Origin: Anagrus nilaparvatae
Lineage: Eukaryota > Arthropoda > Insecta > Hymenoptera > Mymaridae
Length of the DNA stretch: 64,000 bases
NCBI GenBank assembly: GCA_022575985.1
Contig: JAKSXM010000137.1
Coordinates: 15,642,001-15,706,000 of the forward strand
Direction: 5' to 3'
Both the position numbers and the translations under genes were made by a program. Shown here piece after piece: positions 57,772 to 64,000 of the stretch. Under the pieces are notes generated by a model, which was not told where the DNA came from, searched no databases, and worked only from the letters and a program-made list of their open reading frames with translations. Numbering within the stretch: the first letter of the stretch is position 1; each line of letters starts with the position of its first letter.

Positions 57772-60700
57772 ATGGCAAATATAAAAGTTAAAATTAACGA
57801 TAATGAAGAAACTAATGATAACGAAACATTAAAAAAATTATGTAAATGTGATAAAATAATATCAGATACAGAATTAAATAATTTTGCTGTTTTATCAAAA
57901 TTAAGTGATGAAAAATTAAATATTGATAATTATGATGAAAATATAGAAAATGAATATTTAAAATTAAGTAATTTATTAAAATTACCAAAAGAAACTCATT
58001 CGTTAACGAAAATCGTACCGAAATTACCAAAATGTTTAAATTATGGTATACGTTCAGGGAAAATTCATATGTTTATGGATAAATTTCCACCTTTTACACG
58101 TGGTAATCAGGTAATAAAGAAATTGATGTAAATTAGTTATATTTTATTTAAAATTTGGTTTATCTATTGTTAGGGTTCTGCGATAGCAGCAGTTGCAATC
58201 GCAACGTCATGTTTAGTAAAACCAAAATGTTGGAATTCAGTAGTAATAGATCAAATAATAGAAGATGGTGATATTTATTGTGAAAAATCGTATAAAAAAA
58301 TACCAACTGAAAATCGTGAAAATTTAACTGTACTTGACTTAGATAATGAATTTATAATACAAAATGATAATCAGGTCAAAATTACAATCGATGAACCAAT
58401 TTATGCTGGTTACTTTAGATCTGAATTACCAAATGAATTGAACATAGCAAAATCACTTGATTCTTTCTTCAAAAAGTATAATTCTGGAATATTGGCATCA
58501 CCTGTTTTAAATATTGGAATATGGAAAACTGATACACATTTTAATGTATTTGACGGTCAGCCAAGATTTGAAAATTGTAACGTGACAAAATCAAAAAATA
58601 AAGGTTCTGCTAAATTGATAATGGTTCTTGATTTATCTGGAGTACTTTTTATAATACTCGAAAGAAGTAACGTACAAAATGAACCATTTGTGCTATATGG
58701 AATTAATGTTGAATCGATAAAAAAGGTTTCTGGTATTAAAAATGACAATAAAATTTTTATTGAACCACGGAGAAGACCAAGTGGTTACATAATTAATCAA
58801 GATTTTCAAGCGATTGTACGAGGATCTTATCATATAAATCATTCAATTTTTATTCAAGAACTTCGTGGTAAAAATCATTTAATTTTAGCTGTTTCAACGA
58901 TTATTTATTCAAAACTTTTAAATGCGAGTAAATGGACAAAAGCTATGATTGATTTGATTTTCAACCAATCGAACATTTATTTGACTGATTTAGTTAGAAT
59001 TTTAAGAAAAAAATTAAATAATGATTTTACTTTAACTGTAAAAGATTTGCTTTGCGATGTTATCATTGGTGTTTATACTGCGAAAATTCATGTTGAAGAA
59101 AATATGATTCCTGGAGAAATTGAAGAAAAACAAACAATCGATGAAGCATTACGAACATTTTTTGGTTCAAAGTCTAGTGGAATTTTAGAAATTAAAGAAA
59201 TATACTATGCTGTTTGGAAAGAAAAAGATAAATATTACTTTTTAGATCCATTTGCTTGTGATAGCAAAGGTTACAGGATTCCTGATCGTGATGAAGCAGA
59301 AGAAAATGAGGATGATACTGAAAATTTTTATGATTATGAAAATGTTGCAGCATGTGTAATAATGAATTCATCGATAGATCAATTAGTTCAAATTATTTTA
59401 CAAAATACCGGTAGTGATTTTGAAGAAACTTTTATAATTCATGCGTTAGATGTTTTGTACATAAAAACTGGAAATGCTGCAGATGGAGCAGATGAAATAT
59501 TAATTTATCGTGCTGAAAAAACAAACCGACGACCAGAAGCTCCAAAAGTTGCTTCTTCAACAAAAGTTTCTGAAGATTCTGAAACAATCATTGATGTTCT
59601 TCCTAGACCTAAAAATGATGAAACTTTTATCGATCAAACATACCAGTATCCTGAATTAATGGATCAAGTTGAAGATTATTTTTTGATTGATGAAACTAAA
59701 GATAATTTTCAATTGGAATCACCATCTTTTGTTACTTCTTCAAGATTTAATAAATCTATTTCTACGTTGTATGAGTTACCGAAATTCGGTTACAAAGTTG
59801 TAAATCCAAAAAGGCTTATTCTTTATGGAACTAAAAATTGCATTTCAGAAGAATTTCACGAATTTTGTCGTGGGAGGCAAGGAGTCATAATTTCTTTGGT
59901 GGCAATAACAAAAGCAAAATTAATAAATGAATCAGAATGGAAAACTTTTGATTTAGATATTATTTTAAATGAGAGTAACAAACTGTATGAAAATATCCTT
60001 ATGGGTAAATCAGTCTTTCAAGGTAACGAAGAGGAAGATCAGCAAGAAGAACAGGAGGACGATGAAAATTTTTCAAATTTAGAAGAAAATTTTGTTGATT
60101 ATTTAGAATTATCAAAGATTCCAGAAGATGTAACAGTAGGTACAGAAAATGTTAAAATTTCTCAAAAAATGAATGTTATTGAAGGCGAAGCCAATCCTTT
60201 AGCTAATTTGGGAGAAGCTTTGGAACGATATTTTGAATATTTTAATGAAGTTATATTAGAAAATAAAAGATTAATGTATGGTATTTGGAAAAAAAATGAT
60301 AAGTACTTTCTTATGAATCCTTATGGAAGTGATGATAGCGGTTTTCAGTGTCTAAGGAAACCAGCTGCTTTAGTAGTTTTGGCTAGCTTAAATGAGCTTG
60401 TTAATATTTTATTCTGTATATTAGAGAGTAACGATCTTTATTTTAAACTTCATTTTGTTCACGTAACTTTACAAGATTTGGCTGACGAAAATCCTGAAGA
60501 GCAAGCAAATATTTCAGAGATAAATAATTTATTCAAATATGAAACTAAGTTTTTACCTGTTACTGATGAAGACATCAAAAATTTGCAAATGCCAGAAGTT
60601 TTAGAAACTGCTGTATCAGAACATAATAAATCTGTTGGTGAATCTGAAAAGGAAGAGCATATTTCAAATATGGAAGAAAAGAGCCAAGTGAGTGAGCAAA

Positions 60701-63700
60701 AAACAATCGATAACATCTCTATAATAAAACCAACAGATTTATTTACACCTATCGAAGAACCAGACCAACCAGATCCACCAGAAAGATTAAACCTAACTTT
60801 AGTTACTGGATTAGTAAAAGTAGGAAATTCAAATGAAAATAGTGAGGCAGATATACAAAATTTTGATGTTTATTATGAAAAACTGAAATTCCAACACCCT
60901 CCACCATTTGTTTTACCACCAAAAAAAAATTTTTGCCATCTTTTGAATACAAAAAAAGCTATTGGATCAATGCACTCTTTGTTATCAAGATTTTCGATTG
61001 ATTCCAGATTATCTATAAAAGAAACAGCAGAAATTGAAAATAGTCCTGATGACCAACAAGCAACCATTAATGATTTAAATAATACTGACGAATTTAAACG
61101 CATAAATCTTCCTCCAGAAAAATATTTCTTTTCTAAATACTTAACAGATGGTTTAATTCCCATCAGAGCAATAAATGAGACTTTTATTAGAGAGAAAAAA
61201 GATAATACCGAATGTAAGAAAAACTTGAAAGAAATTATTGAAGAACCACCTGAAGTTTGTAAAACTGAAATAGTAGAAACTAATATTTTGCCATCCATAT
61301 TGCCATTAGGTCCTTGCATAAAAACTCCCAATCCAATTAAAAAACTTCCATCATGTCCTGAAGAAGTTAATAATCAATGCAAATTAAATTCAAAAGATAA
61401 GGAAGATAAAGTTTATAATAAATTAATTTGCGATTCAGAAAATATTTTATTAGAAATGATGTTTCCTGATTTAAAGTGTTCATCCGTAAGTTTTATAAAA
61501 TAATTTACATAAACGAAGATTACATAAATAATTTTTTATTATTTTTAATTAATTATAGGAAATAATCGAAGACACACAATCGTGTATTCAAGAAGAAACC
61601 GAAGATGAATGTGATGAAAAACCAAAAATACCAGAACCTTGTGGTTTTGTAGAAACTGATGATTCTAATGTTGGTGTAATTAATGCAAGTGTAAGCTTAG
61701 AAGATCGTGCATCTCTTGAAGAATCTCATTATAAACCATGTTATTTTTCGGCTATTTTTTGTATACTTGCAAAAATTAATATTGACATTGATGAATTTCG
61801 AGGAAGTATTCTTGATCAAATAATATTAGCTTCGGAAAAAATTTTCGATAAAACGGGACCTTTACGATATAAACTAATGCGATCTTTTAAAAATTTTGAA
61901 ATTTTTGATACTACATTTAGTATTATTGTAAAACAAGTTCAGTATGCTGACCCTTTCAATTATGAACCCGACGAACTTTTGCACGTTATCCAAAGTATAA
62001 TAGAAAAATATAAAATAGGCTTTGTAGTTTTTGCTAACGTGTCTTATGCTTTTTGGACATCTGAAAATTTCTATTATCTTTTTGATCCATATCCCTGCGA
62101 TGAAAATGGACGAGCGAGCAATGAAGGTAATGGCTGTCTTATGAAATTTTGTAATATTAATGTATTTCTGGATAGGATGTATTCGAATACTGGTGAAACT
62201 GTAAAAAAATCCTATAGACTTTACAGTCTCTCAATAGCTCATTTAGAAAAGAAAAGAAAAATTAAAAGAAAAGCTGATGTGTGTTCTGAAAATAAAAACG
62301 TAGAAAGTAATTATGACGCTGATGAATCAAATATTGGTGAATCATCTTGTTCAGATGAATCGGATGATGAAGTAATAGAAAAAATAGATTGGATAATAAA
62401 AGATAAAAAACCAATACAGCCTTATAATAAAAATTCACTAGGATATGAGCCAGTTAAAAATTATAATGCATCAGCATTTGAAGTTACCATACTAGAAAAT
62501 AAAATCACTAAACCAAATTTACCGCCATTAAAATGCCCAACAAAAAAAGTACCAGAAAATTCTAATCCAGAGCGCATAGTCACGTATGACCGCAAGTTCT
62601 TCGAAAAATCAGGCATTTCTGAACCTATAGATATATGCTTTATGGCCTGGTCACAAGTACACGATCCTACAGTATGGAATTCAAGGACATATAAAGCTTT
62701 GTTCCAAGCTGCAGAAGAATATGCTTACGATAGTTTACTGGTATCAGAAGATAGCTCTGTTGATTCTATGATAGATCAATTATTGCCTGATTTCATAATA
62801 GGAAATTACAATTTTCACGTTGTTTTTGGTCCACTGCATTCTGGATCTCTCTATATTGAAGAAGGATGGAATTTAGCATCATCTTTAGAAAAAATTTTTG
62901 AGTCAGATCTATGTACAGGTGCAGTTTTAATATGTAAATGTTCTCATGTTGGAGTAATGAAAAAGAATAACAGAATGTTCGCTTGGTGGACTGTTAAGTA
63001 TACAAAAGATTTAAGAATTATCGTGTCTGAAGATTTTGAAGATTATTTAAAACTTATAATAAAGCAAATAAATCTTACAGAAAATACTGAATTCTTAATG
63101 AGGCTAATTACAATTTCTTATGCTAAAGTAATGGGTCCTGATTGTAGCGATATTACTGGACTTCACGAATCTATTCATCCAACATCGTCAATTCCTCAAA
63201 TTCACGTTAAGTGCCCAGAAGTTACAGACATTAAATCTGTATTTATACCAAAAAATGCATTAGAAAAACCACTTTTGATATTTGGTTCAGTAGCTTTAAA
63301 AAATTATGAAGACGTAATAGAACCTCGAGTTAAGCGTTGTTATTTTGTTGCCTTACTAGCTGTTATGTTAAAAAGAGACATATTGGAAAATACTTTACCT
63401 GGGATGGTAGATAAGATTCTTGAGCTTGCAGATAATTTATATAGTAAATTTGATCAACCAAAGTATCATACAGAGCATTTCTTAAAAAATGTTAATGTTA
63501 TGAATCGAATTTTCGAGTTTCGCGATTGTACCTCAGATCTTGTACTTTTACAAGATGAAAATGGCGAAAAGAAAAGTTTCGTATCGACAGTTAATGATCA
63601 AATGGAGCATTTTTTCAAAAATTATTCTAGTGGAATTTTACATTTTTCAAATTGCTGTTATGGGTTTTGGTATTCACAGAAAACTAATTGCTATTATTAT

Positions 63701-64000
63701 TTGGATCCATACAAATGTAACTCTAAAGGCCGAAGAAGTTGTGAAAAAGGCAAAGCATGTTTGTTTATCTTTTCAAAATTATGTTCTTTAGTAAAACAAA
63801 TGTGCAAAAATAAAATTGAAGATACGACAGGATTTTACATTCACCGAATTCATGTTGAATCAGTAAATTCATTGAATTCAGAAGTCTATAATGAAGATCC
63901 AATATGGATATATTTAGATTATCACTGGAGTTCAAAGCATTCATTGAAATCAGGTAATGAAAATTTGCATTCATGCAACCAATCATCAGATAATAAAGCA
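57772..64000 (+). CDS. Giant protein of about six diverged protease-like modules (partial, runs off the window)
   Basis: Exons 57772-58110, 58174-61485 and 61559 to beyond 64000 join in phase 0 and stay open, giving at least 2031 aa. A module of roughly 250-350 residues recurs. It has an RG-x-Q/KRC head (RGNQGSAIAAVA near 110, RGKNHLILAVST near 344, RGRQGVIISLVA near 679, KPCYFSAIFCIL near 1276, KRCYFVALLAVM near 1809). A mid-part with SGIL and then Y-x-W-x-Y-Y-x-(L/F)DP follows (YYFLDPFACDSKG, FYYLFDPYPCDENG, CYYYLDPYKCNSKGRR), then a helical stretch and a beta hairpin. Acidic linkers separate modules. The layout recalls papain-fold/tegument-type deubiquitinase domains, but the head Cys is Gly, His or displaced and the DxH-type His is Tyr, Phe or Gln. 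I therefore infer non-catalytic modules, with the family unproven. There is no signal peptide. The start at 57772 opens a Lys/Asn/Glu-rich N-terminus. Confidence 0.75.

Noticed and set aside
57812..58030. Minus-strand 72-codon frame
   Set aside because: It is the antisense shadow of the first exon of the giant modular gene.
60873..61331. Minus-strand 152-codon frame
   Set aside because: It is the antisense shadow of exon 2 of the giant gene, whose sense frame has repeated conserved modules and proper splice junctions.
1..64000. tRNA genes, rRNA and CRISPR-like arrays
   Set aside because: Scanning for TTCGA-centred T-arms and flanking acceptor-stem pairs gave only isolated TTCGA words without cloverleaf context; no spaced identical direct repeats of CRISPR type occur.

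Overview
The window is a very AT-rich stretch of an insect nuclear genome: introns are short and mostly GT-AG, the gene content is animal, and non-autonomous palindromic DNA elements are abundant. The extreme AT content, together with an F-box/LRR gene, would fit a GC-poor parasitoid wasp such as an aphidiine braconid. That placement is inference; the sequence shows only 'insect' securely.

Left part (1-16.6 kb). LETM1 (+, seven coding exons, 122-4231) is followed by about 7 kb of repeats. These hold a 1.77 kb perfect-style palindrome and a decapitated 3' fragment of BBS1 (8652-9107). An intronless-coding F-box/LRR gene follows (11593-13266). Next comes a compact mitochondrial cluster. COA3 and TFB1M lie 15 nt apart on the + strand. 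They face, tail to tail, SMIM4/UQCC5 (Sloth1-like) and a 54-aa Brawnin/UQCC6 (Sloth2-like) microprotein, 26 nt apart on the - strand. Both pairs look bicistronic, and all four products act in mitochondrial gene expression or respiratory-complex assembly.

Middle (18.2-50 kb, all - strand). A type I TGF-beta/BMP receptor of the Saxophone/ALK1 type (18220-20228) has lost key kinase residues and has no signal peptide in its first visible coding exon. It is followed by a 26.7 kb CD36/scavenger receptor class B gene (23298-49989). This gene has seven shared coding exons and two alternative N-terminal starts, at 36.6 kb and 47.5-50.0 kb. Its large introns carry many MITE-like palindromes: a TTAA-flanked piggyBac-like one, a mariner-like one, and a 140-bp tandem array organised in 280/560-bp higher-order units.

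Right part (50-64 kb). Non-LTR reverse-transcriptase debris and further palindromes precede a divergent gene pair. An unrecognised Asn/Lys/Glu-rich 232-aa protein (-, 52480-57292) and a giant protein (+, 57772 to beyond the window end, more than 2031 aa) share a 479-bp intergenic promoter region. The giant protein is built from about six diverged copies of a protease-like (papain/tegument-DUB-like?) module in which the expected catalytic Cys/His positions appear to be lost.
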